Notes: a model not told the origin generated them from the sequence alone. Shown: positions 1 through 9,206, counted from the first letter of the stretch. The stretch is 64,000 nt of DNA from Phenylobacterium sp. (GCF_030679875.1 NZ_JAUXSP010000032.1:16754-80753); one strand, 5' to 3'. Translations and numbers: made by a program.

Positions 1-1
1 C

Positions 2-1498
2 CTCCTGGCGATCCTGATGATGGGCGCCGGCGTCCCGGATGCCGGCGCCTCGGAACCCGCACCTTTCAAGATCACGCTCAAGCCGTTGACCGGGGGCGAC
101 CAAGAGGTTGACGCCCTGGACGTCCGCTGGACGCTCGACATGCCGGCGGGATCAACCTTCGACCTGACGGCGCCGATCACCTATGCCGGGGTCGAGGGCG
201 TGGCCGACCGCATCGAGATCATCTCAGCCCGCGACGCCTCCGGCCCGATCCCGTTCACGACCTCCGATGACCCGCCTCATCCCGGCGGCTTTCCCCATTT
301 CCGACACTGGAAGGCCGAGCGACCTGTCGCCGGCCAGATCGAAGTCACCTATCTGGCCCGGGTCCGAAGCCCCGGCGGCCGGGGCGGCCCGCCCTTCGAT
401 CTGCGCGCCTCAGGCGGCGGCGTAAGCGGCGCCGGCTCCGGCTTCCTTCTGCTGCCCAGGGGCGCGGAAACGACACGCTCCCGGCTGATCTGGGACCTCA
501 CAGATCTGCCCGCCGGTTCAGGCGCCCGCACCACCTTTGGCGAAGGCGGGGTGGATATCGAAGGTCCGCCGTCGCGCTTGATGCAGGGCTGGTACATGGC
601 CGGCCCCTTTGGACACTATGAGGGCGCCCGGGCCAGCGCAGGCTTCAACGCCGCCTGGCTTGGCCGCGCGCCCTTTGACGCCGCAGCTGAGATGGCCTGG
701 GCGGCGGACGCCTACGCCTATCTGGGGGAGGCCTTCGGCTACCTCGATCCCGTTCCGCCCTATCGGGTCTTCATGCGGTTTGTGGACGGCGCGCCCTGCG
801 GCGGCGGCACGGCGCTCGGCGCCTCCTTCATGTACGCCCGCTGCGCCCTGACGACGGGTGAGACCGCGCCCTCCCCGCGGGAGACCCTGGTTCACGAGAT
901 GGTCCATATGTGGGTCGGCGGCGTCGAGGGCCCGCAAGGGGTCACCAGCTGGTTCAGCGAGGGCCTGACCACCCACTACACACGGCTGATGATGCTGCGC
1001 GGCGGTCTGGATTCGGTTGAGGCCTATGGGGGCCATATAAACCGGTCGGCCCAGGCCCTCTATGGCCTGGCGGCCCAGGACATGAGCGCCCAGGCGATCG
1101 TCGATGTCGGCTTCGCCGATGGAGACATCCGCCACATCCCCTATCACCGCGGCGCCTTCTATTTCGCCGACCTCGACGCGCGCATCCGCGAGCGCTCAGG
1201 CGGGACCCGCACCCTGGACACGGTGCTGCGGCCCATGTTCGAAGCCCGCCAAGCCGGCCAGACCTTCGACCACGCCGCCTGGATCGCCCTGGTCAGCGCC
1301 GAGATCGGGCCGCAGGCGAAGGATGAGTTCGAGGCCCGCATCCTGCGCGGCGAGGCCTTCGCCCCCCATCGGGGCGCCTTTGGTCCCTGTTTCACCCGCC
1401 GTGACAAGACCTATGAGATCGCGGGCCACGGCCCCGTCGAACGCTATGAATGGGTGCGCCAGACAGGCGCGTCCGACGACCTCTGCCGCAACTGGTAG
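2..1498 (+). CDS. Secreted M61-like gluzincin peptidase, no PDZ domain (5' end outside window)
   Basis: Probable zinc metallopeptidase of the M61 (glycyl aminopeptidase-like) group, exported to the periplasm. The reading frame is open to the window edge and the first visible residues (LLAILMMGAGVPDAGAS) are the end of a signal peptide, so the true start lies upstream. Counting from the ATG at 17, HEMVH at about residues 293-297 gives the two zinc His and the catalytic Glu, and FSEG at about 313-316 supplies the third zinc ligand. It aligns along its length with the peptidase encoded at 4301-5998, but where that protein carries a C-terminal PDZ domain this one passes almost directly from FGPCF to the shared final segment (YEWVR...C). 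The amidohydrolase starts 9 nt after its stop, so the two are probably co-transcribed. Substrate is not evident from sequence. Confidence 0.82.
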   Translation, partial: LLAILMMGAGVPDAGASEPAPFKITLKPLTGGDQEVDALDVRWTLDMPAGSTFDLTAPITYAGVEGVADRIEIISARDASGPIPFTTSDDPPHPGGFPHFRHWKAERPVAGQIEVTYLARVRSPGGRGGPPFDLRASGGGVSGAGSGFLLLPRGAETTRSRLIWDLTDLPAGSGARTTFGEGGVDIEGPPSRLMQGWYMAGPFGHYEGARASAGFNAAWLGRAPFDAAAEMAWAADAYAYLGEAFGYLDPVPPYRVFMRFVDGAPCGGGTALGASFMYARCALTTGETAPSPRETLVHEMVHMWVGGVEGPQGVTSWFSEGLTTHYTRLMMLRGGLDSVEAYGGHINRSAQALYGLAAQDMSAQAIVDVGFADGDIRHIPYHRGAFYFADLDARIRERSGGTRTLDTVLRPMFEARQAGQTFDHAAWIALVSAEIGPQAKDEFEARILRGEAFAPHRGAFGPCFTRRDKTYEIAGHGPVERYEWVRQTGASDDLCRNW

Positions 1499-1507
1499 GA
1501 CTACAAG

Positions 1508-3532
1508 ATGAAGCTTGTTCGCCCCCTCCTCCTGGCCGCCCTGATGGCCTTCGCTGGCGCCGCTGAGGCCGCGACCCACCGGTTTGTCGCCATGGCGGGC
1601 GGCGAAAAGGTGGGCCACCTGATCGCCGAGGTGGACGGCCGCACCGCGTCGATCGACTTCGCCATCAACAACAATGGCCGGGGCCCCAAGGCCCGCGAGC
1701 AGATCACGGTGGACGCATCCGGCGCGCCGGTGACCTGGACCATCGAGGGCTCCTCCCTGTTCGGCAGCCCAGTACAAGAAGAGTTCAGCCGTCAGGGCGC
1801 TACGGCGCGATGGGTCAGCCAGGCCGATGAGGGCCAGGCCCAGGTCTCAGGCCCCACCCTCTATGTCCCCAATGACGGCAGCCCCTGGATCCTCGGCCAA
1901 TACGTCAAGGCCCTGCTCAAGGCGCCGGGCCAAACCTTGCCGGCCCTGCCGTCCGGGACCATGCGCCTGCAGGAGGTCCGCAAGATCACCCTGGGCGAAG
2001 GCGCCAAGGCGGTGAAGCTGACCGTCTATGAGCTGTCCGGCGTCGACCTGAACCCCAGCTATGTGATGGTCGACGGGCGCGGCGACATGTTCGGCATACT
2101 GGGCGGCGGCCTGATCCGTGAGGGCTATGAAGGCCACCTCGAAGAACTCAGCGCCCTGGCCCAGGAGATCTCCCTTTCTCAGGCCAAGGCCGCCCAGGCC
2201 AAGCTCGCCCACCGGTTCGACACCCCTGTGCGCATCCGCAATGTCCGGGTGTTCGATCCGGAGACCATGATGCGCACCGGCCCTTCAACCGTCGTCGTTT
2301 TCCGCGACCGGATCACCAGCATCCAGCCTGAGACCGACGCTCCGGCGCCGGAAGGCCAGGTGGTGATCGATGGTCAGGGCGGGACCCTGATGCCGGGCCT
2401 GCATGACATGCATTCCCATACCTCGCTCTCCTCCAACCTCTTCTACCTGGCCGCCGGCGTCACCGGGACGCGGGACCAGGGCAATGACAATGACCGGCTG
2501 ATGGGCATGGTCGAGGGGCTGGAGACCGGCGAGCTGGCCGGCCCACGCATCGTGCGCAATGGCTTCCTGGAAGGCCGCAGCCCCTATTCGGCCCGCCACG
2601 GCTTCATCCCCGAGACCCTGGAAGAGGGTCTGGAAAACGTCCGTTGGTACGCCGAGCGCGGCTACTGGCAGATCAAGATCTACAACTCGATGAACCCCGA
2701 CTGGGTGGCCCCTCTGGCGGCCGAGGCGCGTCGTCTGGGCATGGGGGTCACTGGCCATGTGCCGGCCTTTTCCAGCCCCGACCGGGTCCTGATGGATGGC
2801 TATGACGATATCGCCCACATCAATCAGCTGATGCTGGGCTGGATCCTGGGTCCTGAGGAAGACACCCGCACGCCGCTCCGCCTGACCGGCATGGCCCGGG
2901 GCGGCGACCTCGACCTGAACTCAGAGCGGGTCGCCTCAACGGTCCGTCACATGCGCGAGAACGGCAAGGCGCTGGACACCACGGCCATGATCCTGGAGCG
3001 GCTGATGCTCAGCCGCTCGGGCCAGGTCCATCCCGCCGACGCCCCCTATTTCGACCATGTGCCGGTGGCCTATCAGCGCTATCGCAAGCGCTCCTTCGTG
3101 ACCCTGGGCGAAGGCCGCTACGACACCGACGCCGCCTATCAGGCCGGCTTCGCCAAGGTGCTGGAGGTGCTCAAATTGCTGGATGACAATGACGTCCAGC
3201 TGCTGCCCGGCACCGATGACGGCACGGGCTTCTCGGTCCATCGGGAGCTGGAAGTCTATGTGATGGCGGGAATTTCACCGGCCAAGACCCTGCGTCTGGC
3301 CACCCTGGACGCCGAGCGCTATTTCGGCCGCGATCACGAGCTGGGCTCCATCGCCCGGGGCAAGCTCGCCGACCTGATCCTGGTGGACGGCGATCCCACC
3401 ACCAATATCAGCGACATCCGCAAGGTGCGCATGACCATGGTGGGCGGGGTGGTCTACTACCCGGCCGAGATCTACGACCACCTGAACGTCAAGCCGTTCG
3501 CGGCCCCGCCGCCGGTGACGCCGGCCCGGTAG
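1508..3532 (+). CDS. Secreted amidohydrolase (imidazolonepropionase-like)
   Basis: Metal-dependent hydrolase of the amidohydrolase superfamily with a cleavable N-terminal signal peptide (about residues 1-21, ending AEA). The first 230 residues are a separate beta-rich domain; the TIM barrel begins near VRVFDPETM. Metal-site motifs are visible: HDMHSH around residue 300, the Lys in QIKIYNS that is usually carboxylated, His in VTGHVP and in IAHINQ, and the Asp in LPGTDDG. Relatives of this type cleave Xaa-Pro or Xaa-Arg/Lys dipeptides or N-acyl amino acids, but the substrate here cannot be read from sequence. It follows the M61-like peptidase by 9 nt, which fits a joint role in breaking down peptides outside the cytoplasm. 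A perfect hairpin follows the stop. Confidence 0.85.
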   Translation: MKLVRPLLLAALMAFAGAAEAATHRFVAMAGGEKVGHLIAEVDGRTASIDFAINNNGRGPKAREQITVDASGAPVTWTIEGSSLFGSPVQEEFSRQGATARWVSQADEGQAQVSGPTLYVPNDGSPWILGQYVKALLKAPGQTLPALPSGTMRLQEVRKITLGEGAKAVKLTVYELSGVDLNPSYVMVDGRGDMFGILGGGLIREGYEGHLEELSALAQEISLSQAKAAQAKLAHRFDTPVRIRNVRVFDPETMMRTGPSTVVVFRDRITSIQPETDAPAPEGQVVIDGQGGTLMPGLHDMHSHTSLSSNLFYLAAGVTGTRDQGNDNDRLMGMVEGLETGELAGPRIVRNGFLEGRSPYSARHGFIPETLEEGLENVRWYAERGYWQIKIYNSMNPDWVAPLAAEARRLGMGVTGHVPAFSSPDRVLMDGYDDIAHINQLMLGWILGPEEDTRTPLRLTGMARGGDLDLNSERVASTVRHMRENGKALDTTAMILERLMLSRSGQVHPADAPYFDHVPVAYQRYRKRSFVTLGEGRYDTDAAYQAGFAKVLEVLKLLDDNDVQLLPGTDDGTGFSVHRELEVYVMAGISPAKTLRLATLDAERYFGRDHELGSIARGKLADLILVDGDPTTNISDIRKVRMTMVGGVVYYPAEIYDHLNVKPFAAPPPVTPAR

Positions 3533-3540
3533 GCGGATGA

Positions 3541-3567
3541 CCTGGCTCCCTCGCAAAGGGAGCCAGG
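3541..3567. terminator. Hairpin between convergent genes
   Basis: A perfect 11-bp inverted repeat (CCTGGCTCCCT / AGGGAGCCAGG) with a 5-nt CGCAA loop lies between the convergent amidohydrolase and YceI genes. It lacks a U-tract on either strand, so it may act as a bidirectional terminator or as a 3' end stabiliser. Confidence 0.6.
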
Positions 3568-3577
3568 CGATGTATCC

Positions 3578-4195
3578 CTAGGAAGCGGCCAGTTCGAAGG
3601 CCGCGGTGATCTTCAGCTCCACCTCGTCGGAGACGACGGGGGCGGCGTAGCCCAGGCCGAAATCACTGCGCTTGAGCGTCGACGTGGCCGTAAAGCCCAC
3701 GGTCTGGGCCTTGTTCATCGGATTGGCGCCGGCCCCCATCAGCTCAGCCTCCAGCACCACCGGCTTGGTGACGCCGTGCAGGGTGAGGTCGCCGGTGATG
3801 GTCGCCTGATTGCCGTCGGCGACCACCGAGGTCGAGACGAACTTGGCGCTCGGGAACGTCTCCACCTCGAAGAAGTCGGCCGAGGCCAGGTGCTTGGCGA
3901 AGCCCTGCGAGGTCACGGTCAGGCCCGACAGGGGAATGTCGATCGACAGGCTGGCGGCCGACAGGTTGGCGGGATCCAGGGTCAGGGTCCCGGTCATCTC
4001 GCCGACCATGCCGTAGAGGGTCGAGAAGCCCATATGGTCCACTGACCAGACCACCTGGGTGTGGTTGGTGTCGACCTTGTAGCTGCCGGCCACGACGCGG
4101 GCGGCTTCGGGCTGGCCGGGCATGGCCGGGGCCTGGGCCATGACGGGGGAGGCCAGGACAATCGCCGCGACGGCGGCCAGTAGGTGGGATTTCAT
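3578..4195 (-). CDS. YceI family periplasmic lipocalin-like protein
   Basis: YceI-type protein of 205 residues with a Sec signal peptide (about 1-20, ending VMAQA). The typical opening YKVDTNHTQVVWSVDHMGFS, a central HLASADFFEVETFPSAKF-type stretch and the ITGDLTLHGVTKPV segment identify the family. Members fold as a lipocalin-like barrel that binds a long polyisoprenoid or amide ligand in the periplasm; their physiological role is poorly defined. It lies downstream of the PDZ-containing M61-like peptidase on the same strand with about 105 nt between, so it may be read from its own promoter. Family assignment is secure; ligand unknown. Confidence 0.92.
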   Translation of the reverse strand: MKSHLLAAVAAIVLASPVMAQAPAMPGQPEAARVVAGSYKVDTNHTQVVWSVDHMGFSTLYGMVGEMTGTLTLDPANLSAASLSIDIPLSGLTVTSQGFAKHLASADFFEVETFPSAKFVSTSVVADGNQATITGDLTLHGVTKPVVLEAELMGAGANPMNKAQTVGFTATSTLKRSDFGLGYAAPVVSDEVELKITAAFELAAS

Positions 4196-4300
4196 GATCG
4201 ACCTCTCAGTGATGCCTTGGCCAGCGCCTTCGGCGGCTAGCCTGCGCAGGTAAGCATAGAGGTCGCCTGCGCCAAGGTCGAAGCCCTTGGCGCCACCGTC

Positions 4301-5998
4301 TCACGGACGGCAGGTGGACTCGGGAACCCCAGCCCTGCGGGCCCACTGGTAGGCGTCGACCCATTCTCCGCGCGGGAGATAGGTGACGGGAAAGGTCGCG
4401 CCCTCCCGGGTCACCTGCAGGGTCAGGGTCCGTTCGGGATCGCCCTGCACGGAGTCCATCGCCACCGCATAGGTCACCACATCGCCCTCGCGAAGACCGG
4501 CCTTTTCCGCCTCTGACCCGGGGATCAGCCCGGAGATGGTTTTGACATGGCCCACCAGGGACGTCGGTTCAAACCCCAGCTCAAAGCGACGAAAAGGGCG
4601 GGTTATGCGTGCAAAACAGGGGCCAAATGCGTCGGATTCCGGCAGCATCAGACCGCCTGCCAGCATGTCGGCGGTGATCTGGCCGCCGGCCTCTCCCAGC
4701 TCCGCGACCACAAGGTCCTGCCAGTCGGCCTCAGTCACCGGCAGACCGCCCCGACGCCGTGCGATCATGGCCAGGATCAGGCCATCCACCGATCGCTCGC
4801 CGCCGGAAGCCTTTCGAATGCGATCGTTCAGCACCGCGAAGTACAGGCCGCCGCGGTCGTAAGGCAGGGTGCGGACCCGGGTGTCCTCCCAGAAACGGGC
4901 GGCGATCTGGTCGTTCGGCGTGTCGTTCAGGGCGTTGGTGTAGTAGCGCCGGGCGGTGTCGTTGATGTCCTGCAGATAGTCCTCGGTGGAGAGCAGGCCC
5001 GCCCGCCAGGGCAGCTGCGCCTGATAGAAGACCGCATTGCCCTCCGAGTACCACTGGCCAGGGCCCAGGGATGTCCAGGTGTGGATCATCTCGTGGGCCA
5101 GGGTGCCTTTGATGCTCTCCGCCGTGGTGGCCTGGCCGTAGGTGGTCAGGAAGGAGTTGGTGAGCGCAGCCCCGCCGCCGGCGTTGATCGGGTTGAACCG
5201 CAGGAAGACCCGATAGGGGGGCGCCTCGGTCTCCCGGAAGAAGTCGCTCATCCAGGTATGAAGGGTCTCGGTCCAGGCCATGAGCGGCGCCGGATCAAAG
5301 GGCGGCTCCCCCAGCCAGGCGGCGGAAAAGCCATTGTTTTGTGGCTCTGCGGGATAGCGCTTCATCGGTCCGGCCATGAAGACCCCCGACCACAGACGGT
5401 CGGCCGATCCGACGCCTGGCAGGGCCGCGTCCCCCTCCCCCCAGCTTGAGGTGGCGTTGGCGCCGGGCCCCATGGCGCTCAGATCCCAGTCGATGGAGAC
5501 CTGATAGTCGCGGCCGTCGGGCGGCGTCAGGATGAAGGTGTTGCCCACGGCCGAGAAGCCGCCGCCCTCGGTGCGAAGCTGATAGGGCGGCCCTGATCCC
5601 CGCCTCGGGGGGGTGTTGTCGATGGGGGCGCGGTAGCTGACCACCAGGTCGCCGCTGACGGGGCGGCCGGCCAGCCAGTGGCGCGAATAGACCAGGGCCT
5701 CGGGATCATCCCGCACCTGCAGGGGAAGGCTCCCCTGATCGTCCCGGGCGGTCAGCCCGATCAGGTGTTCGGCCACCGTCTCGGTATTGGCGATGACGAT
5801 GGGCAGGCTGACCAGGACTTCGCCCGCCGCGGCGTCGACGTCCGACAGCGTCAGGGTGATGTCCACATGACCCAGGCCACGGGCCTCATCCATCTGACCG
5901 GGCGCGATGCGAACATTGAGCGCCGCAGGGTCGGCGGCCAGTGCGTGCGAAGCGCCCAGGGAGAGCGCGGCGGCGAGGATCAGGGACTTGGCGTTCAT
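4301..5998 (-). CDS. Secreted M61-like peptidase with C-terminal PDZ domain
   Basis: Exported zinc peptidase of the M61-like group, 565 residues, signal peptide about 1-22 (ending HALA). HEMIH at 302-306 and YSEG at 317-320 form the zinc site. Residues about 475-545 form a PDZ domain (LVGHVKTISGLIPGSEAEKAGLREGD region), a module used in this family to bind C-termini or substrate. The last residues (YQWARRAGVPESTC) match the tail of the paralogue at the left edge of the window. It starts 9 nt after the stop of the second cyclodeaminase homologue and is the last gene of the minus-strand run that begins downstream of the TonB receptor. The context suggests peptide processing in the periplasm. 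Confidence 0.85.
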   Translation of the reverse strand: MNAKSLILAAALSLGASHALAADPAALNVRIAPGQMDEARGLGHVDITLTLSDVDAAAGEVLVSLPIVIANTETVAEHLIGLTARDDQGSLPLQVRDDPEALVYSRHWLAGRPVSGDLVVSYRAPIDNTPPRRGSGPPYQLRTEGGGFSAVGNTFILTPPDGRDYQVSIDWDLSAMGPGANATSSWGEGDAALPGVGSADRLWSGVFMAGPMKRYPAEPQNNGFSAAWLGEPPFDPAPLMAWTETLHTWMSDFFRETEAPPYRVFLRFNPINAGGGAALTNSFLTTYGQATTAESIKGTLAHEMIHTWTSLGPGQWYSEGNAVFYQAQLPWRAGLLSTEDYLQDINDTARRYYTNALNDTPNDQIAARFWEDTRVRTLPYDRGGLYFAVLNDRIRKASGGERSVDGLILAMIARRRGGLPVTEADWQDLVVAELGEAGGQITADMLAGGLMLPESDAFGPCFARITRPFRRFELGFEPTSLVGHVKTISGLIPGSEAEKAGLREGDVVTYAVAMDSVQGDPERTLTLQVTREGATFPVTYLPRGEWVDAYQWARRAGVPESTCRP

Positions 5999-6007
5999 GC
6001 GAGGCGT

Positions 6008-6946
6008 CTAGAGCTCCATCAGGGCCTGGGCGCTGGCCAGGTCCTGAACGATATGTCCCAGGGACTTGTAGACGGTGATCTGGTCAGGGGACTGGCGGCC
6101 GGTCAGGCGTCCGTCGAGCGCCTCGCCGATCTCGCCGACCACATGACTGTCATCGATGAGGCCTGCAGCCTTGGCGGCCAGGACCTCTGCGCCCTGGGCC
6201 AGCACGCCCTCGCGGCTGTCAGCGATCAGCCGGGCGCGGACCACCAGGTCGTGGTCCACCTCGACGGGGCCGGCATAGCTCGACCCCACCAGATTGACGT
6301 GGGCGCCGGCGCCGACCCAGGCGCCGTGAAGGACGGGCGTCTTCGAACTGGTGAGGGTGCAGATGATGTCGGCGGCTTCAACCGCGGCTCGCGCACCTGC
6401 GAAGGGGCGCACGGCCAGACCGGTCTCTGCGGACATCTCCGCAGCGAAGGCTTGCGCCCGGGCATAGTCGCGCCCCCAGACCCGGATATCGTTCAACTGT
6501 CGCACCTGAGAGATGGCCCGCAGATGGGTCCTGGCCTGTTCACCATAGCCGAGGATCGCCAGTCGATGGGCCTCAGGCCGGGCCAGGGCGTCGGTGGCCA
6601 CGGCGCTGGCCGCCGCCGTGCGGATGGCCGTAATCTCTCCGGCATGGGCGACGCAGATGGGCGCCCCGCTCTCTCCATCAAACAGCACCACCACGCCCTG
6701 GTGCGACTGGCGCCCCAGGGCGAAGTTCTCGGGAAAGACACTGACCAGCTTGGCGCCGAAGCAGGCCCGCGTCCCCAGAGCTCCGGGCATGACCCCGAAC
6801 ATGCGCCCCTCCGCCAGCGGGATGATGCTGCGCAGCAACTGGCGGGTCTCGCCCCGGGAAAGGGCGATCATGGCTTGTCGCACGATGGGGATGGCGACCT
6901 CATAGGTCAGGCGCGCACGGACCTCGTCCTGGCCGATCACCCGCAT
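6008..6946 (-). CDS. Ornithine cyclodeaminase/mu-crystallin family enzyme, imine reductase type (copy 1)
   Basis: NAD(P)-dependent enzyme of the ornithine cyclodeaminase/mu-crystallin family, 312 residues. Visible family features are FGAKLVSVF, EITAIRTAAASAVA, the Rossmann motif LAILGYGEQA, and ITVYKSLGH near the C-terminus. Where true cyclodeaminases and archaeal alanine dehydrogenases carry a catalytic Asp (GSD/GGD/GAD followed by P-G-K), this protein reads VGSSYAG. Ser at that place is like mammalian mu-crystallin (as I recall it), a ketimine reductase, so reduction of a cyclic or linear imine, or an N-alkyl amino acid reaction, is more likely than cyclodeamination. The start ATG overlaps the permease stop by one base (TGATG). 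It is a paralogue of the enzyme at 8268-9206. Confidence 0.85.
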   Translation of the reverse strand: MRVIGQDEVRARLTYEVAIPIVRQAMIALSRGETRQLLRSIIPLAEGRMFGVMPGALGTRACFGAKLVSVFPENFALGRQSHQGVVVLFDGESGAPICVAHAGEITAIRTAAASAVATDALARPEAHRLAILGYGEQARTHLRAISQVRQLNDIRVWGRDYARAQAFAAEMSAETGLAVRPFAGARAAVEAADIICTLTSSKTPVLHGAWVGAGAHVNLVGSSYAGPVEVDHDLVVRARLIADSREGVLAQGAEVLAAKAAGLIDDSHVVGEIGEALDGRLTGRQSPDQITVYKSLGHIVQDLASAQALMEL

Positions 6947-8271
6947 CAGCCAGCCTCGCGCTTGCGGAGGAAGGCGAGGTAGTAGCCGGTTCCCAGGGCG
7001 GCCCAGACGGCCAGCGCCGCATAGGGCGTCCAGTCGGCGCTCAGGCCCAGCAGGGCGACGATCAGGGCCATGACCGCGCCGGCATAGGCCCAGAAGACGG
7101 TCGCCCGCTTCGACAGCCGGAAGGTGGCCGCCTCGTAGATCTCGGGATGCTGGCGGGCCACGACTGCGGCCGACAAGCTAACCCCGGCATACTTGAGCAG
7201 GGTCGGTATGTTCACCGCCAGGAACAGCGCCGTCAGGTTCATCGGCGCGGCCAGGCCAAGCGTCGCCCCGACCAGGATGACGCTCAGGGCGACATAGGGG
7301 GCGCCCGTGCGCGGATGCACCTTCATGAGCGCCTTGGGCAGCATGCCCGCCCGGGCCATGGCGAAGAGATTGCGGGAAAAGCCCAGGAACAGGGAGTTGA
7401 TCGAGGTGCCGATGGCGACGACCGCGGCGGTGACGATGAGCGGCTTGGCGAGCGGTCCCATGAAGACCTCGGCGGCGTCCAGCAGGGGCGTGTCGCTGGT
7501 CCCCAGGGCGCTGGCCCCCAGCACGCCCACCGTTACGCCGGCCACCATCAGATAGAGCGCGACGGCGGCGAGGATCGAGAGGGCCAGGCCAAGCGGGATC
7601 ACCCGGCGGGCGTCCTTCACCTCGTCGCCGATTTCAGTCGAGGATTCGAGTCCGAAGAAGAGGCCGATCAGCAGCGGAATGGCGGCGAAGACACCCGCCC
7701 AGCCCTGGGGCAACAGAGGCTCATAGGCCTGCGGCGTGATCGACGGCGCGCCCCAGGCGGCGAAGACGGCGAACAGCCCGACCATGGCGGCGATCATCAG
7801 CACCTGCAGGCGTCCCGCCAGGCCGACGCCGATCATGTTCACCGCCCAGAAGATGACGAAGACCACGAACATGGCCGGCTTGGTGGGGATCGGAACCACC
7901 ATGTTCAGATAGCGGATCAGCACCAGGGCCAGGACGAGGATGGCGCCGAGGTTGGAGACGATCCTCAGCCAGGCGATCATGAAACCGGCGAACGGGCTGA
8001 CGAACCGCCGGGACCATTCGAAAGACGCCCCGGAGGTCGGCAGGGCTGACCCCATGAAGGCGTAGGTGACGGCGATCACGAACATGGGGACCGCCGCGAT
8101 CAGCACCGCCAGCAGCATGCCTGGGCCCGCCAGCGCCGTGGCCGGCGCGATCACCGAGAAGATGGCGACGCCGACGGCCGTGCCCAGGCCCAGCGAGATG
8201 ACCGCCCAGAGGTCGACCCCCCTGTGCAGCATCCCCGTCGTATCGGCGCCGGGCGGCGAGGGCTCGCTCAT
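6946..8271 (-). CDS. APC superfamily amino acid permease
   Basis: Inner-membrane amino acid/polyamine/organocation permease of 441 residues with about 12 hydrophobic segments. The first helix region (LWAVISLGLGTAVGVAIFSV) has the unwound Gly-rich substrate-binding stretch typical of APC carriers, and GLESSTEIGDEVKDARRVIP is the usual loop motif after helix 6. It sits between two cyclodeaminase-family genes, overlapping the upstream one by 4 nt (ATGA) and the downstream one by 1 nt, so translation is probably coupled. It most likely brings into the cytoplasm the amino acid or dipeptide that the two flanking enzymes act on. The specific substrate cannot be read from sequence. Confidence 0.9.
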   Translation of the reverse strand: MSEPSPPGADTTGMLHRGVDLWAVISLGLGTAVGVAIFSVIAPATALAGPGMLLAVLIAAVPMFVIAVTYAFMGSALPTSGASFEWSRRFVSPFAGFMIAWLRIVSNLGAILVLALVLIRYLNMVVPIPTKPAMFVVFVIFWAVNMIGVGLAGRLQVLMIAAMVGLFAVFAAWGAPSITPQAYEPLLPQGWAGVFAAIPLLIGLFFGLESSTEIGDEVKDARRVIPLGLALSILAAVALYLMVAGVTVGVLGASALGTSDTPLLDAAEVFMGPLAKPLIVTAAVVAIGTSINSLFLGFSRNLFAMARAGMLPKALMKVHPRTGAPYVALSVILVGATLGLAAPMNLTALFLAVNIPTLLKYAGVSLSAAVVARQHPEIYEAATFRLSKRATVFWAYAGAVMALIVALLGLSADWTPYAALAVWAALGTGYYLAFLRKREAG

Positions 8272-9206
8272 GGTCGCGTGTCCTTCTGGCGATAGAGCCA
8301 GTCTGTGACGGCCAGGTCCTGGGCCGCATGTCCCAGGGACTTATAGACGGTGATCTGGTCAGGCGCCGTGCGGCCAGGCTTTGCGCCGGCCAACACCTCG
8401 CCGATCTCTGCGGCGATGTGATCTGGGGGGAGACCCGAACGCAGGAACTCGCCCCCGTGGGCCAAGACGTGCTCGCGGTGGTCGACGATGAAACGGGCGC
8501 GGGTCACCAGGTCGGTGTCGATCTCAGCCTGGCCAGGACCGCTGGACCCAACGGCGTTGACGTGGGCGCCAGGGGCGACCCAGCGCCCCGCAAGGATCGG
8601 ATCGACCGCCCCGGTCACGGTGCAGATGATCTCCGCGCCCTCCACCGCCTGCGCCACGGTTTCACAGGCGCGCAGGCCATGGTGTTCGGCGAAGGTTCGC
8701 GCGCGCCCAGCGTCCCGACCCCAGACCCGGATATCGTCGAGCGACGTCACGAGGCGAAGCGCCTCCAGGTGAGCGAGCGCCTGTTTGCCCAGGCCCAGAA
8801 TGGCGAGGCTGCGGGCGCCGGGCGCGGCCAGGGCGGCGGTTGCTACGGCGCTGGCCGCGGCGGTGCGGATGGCCGTGACCTCGGCGGCGTCGGCCAGGCA
8901 GACGGGCGCGCCGGTGGCGCCGTCGAAGATCACCACGAGGCCTTCATGGGCTTTGCGGCCAGCCCCGTCATGGAAGACGCTGACCAGCTTGGCGCCGAAG
9001 ACGCCCTCGGCCGACATTGCAGCAGGCATGATGGCGAAGGTGCGGCCCTCCCCCAGGCCAATGAAGCTGCGCAGGTGCTGGCGGACGCGACCGTCGGACA
9101 GGGCGATCATCGCCTCGCGGACGACCGGGATCGCGGCGTCATAGGAAAGACCGCGTCGAACGGCGGCGGCGTCGAAGACGACGGGATCGGCGGCCTGCGC
9201 GGCCAT
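8268..9206 (-). CDS. Ornithine cyclodeaminase/mu-crystallin family enzyme, imine reductase type (copy 2)
   Basis: Paralogue of the enzyme at 6008-6946, also 312 residues, with GAKLVSVF, EVTAIRTAAASAVA, the Rossmann motif LAILGLGKQA and ITVYKSLGH. It likewise lacks the catalytic Asp of cyclodeaminases (VGSSGPG), which points to imine or ketimine reduction rather than cyclodeamination. The DNA encoding DQITVYKSLGH is nearly identical in the two copies. It is the first gene of a tightly packed minus-strand run (this gene, permease, copy 1, M61-PDZ) and lies about 110 nt downstream of the TonB receptor, with a hairpin between. Two divergent copies may mean two substrates or a heteromeric enzyme; the sequence does not decide. 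Confidence 0.85.
   Translation of the reverse strand: MAAQAADPVVFDAAAVRRGLSYDAAIPVVREAMIALSDGRVRQHLRSFIGLGEGRTFAIMPAAMSAEGVFGAKLVSVFHDGAGRKAHEGLVVIFDGATGAPVCLADAAEVTAIRTAAASAVATAALAAPGARSLAILGLGKQALAHLEALRLVTSLDDIRVWGRDAGRARTFAEHHGLRACETVAQAVEGAEIICTVTGAVDPILAGRWVAPGAHVNAVGSSGPGQAEIDTDLVTRARFIVDHREHVLAHGGEFLRSGLPPDHIAAEIGEVLAGAKPGRTAPDQITVYKSLGHAAQDLAVTDWLYRQKDTRP

Noticed and set aside
6052..8370. Near-identical stretch of about 38 bases in the two cyclodeaminase homologues, considered as a direct repeat from recent recombination.
   Set aside because: It encodes the conserved DQITVYKSLGH motif in both genes; shared ancestry and codon bias explain it.
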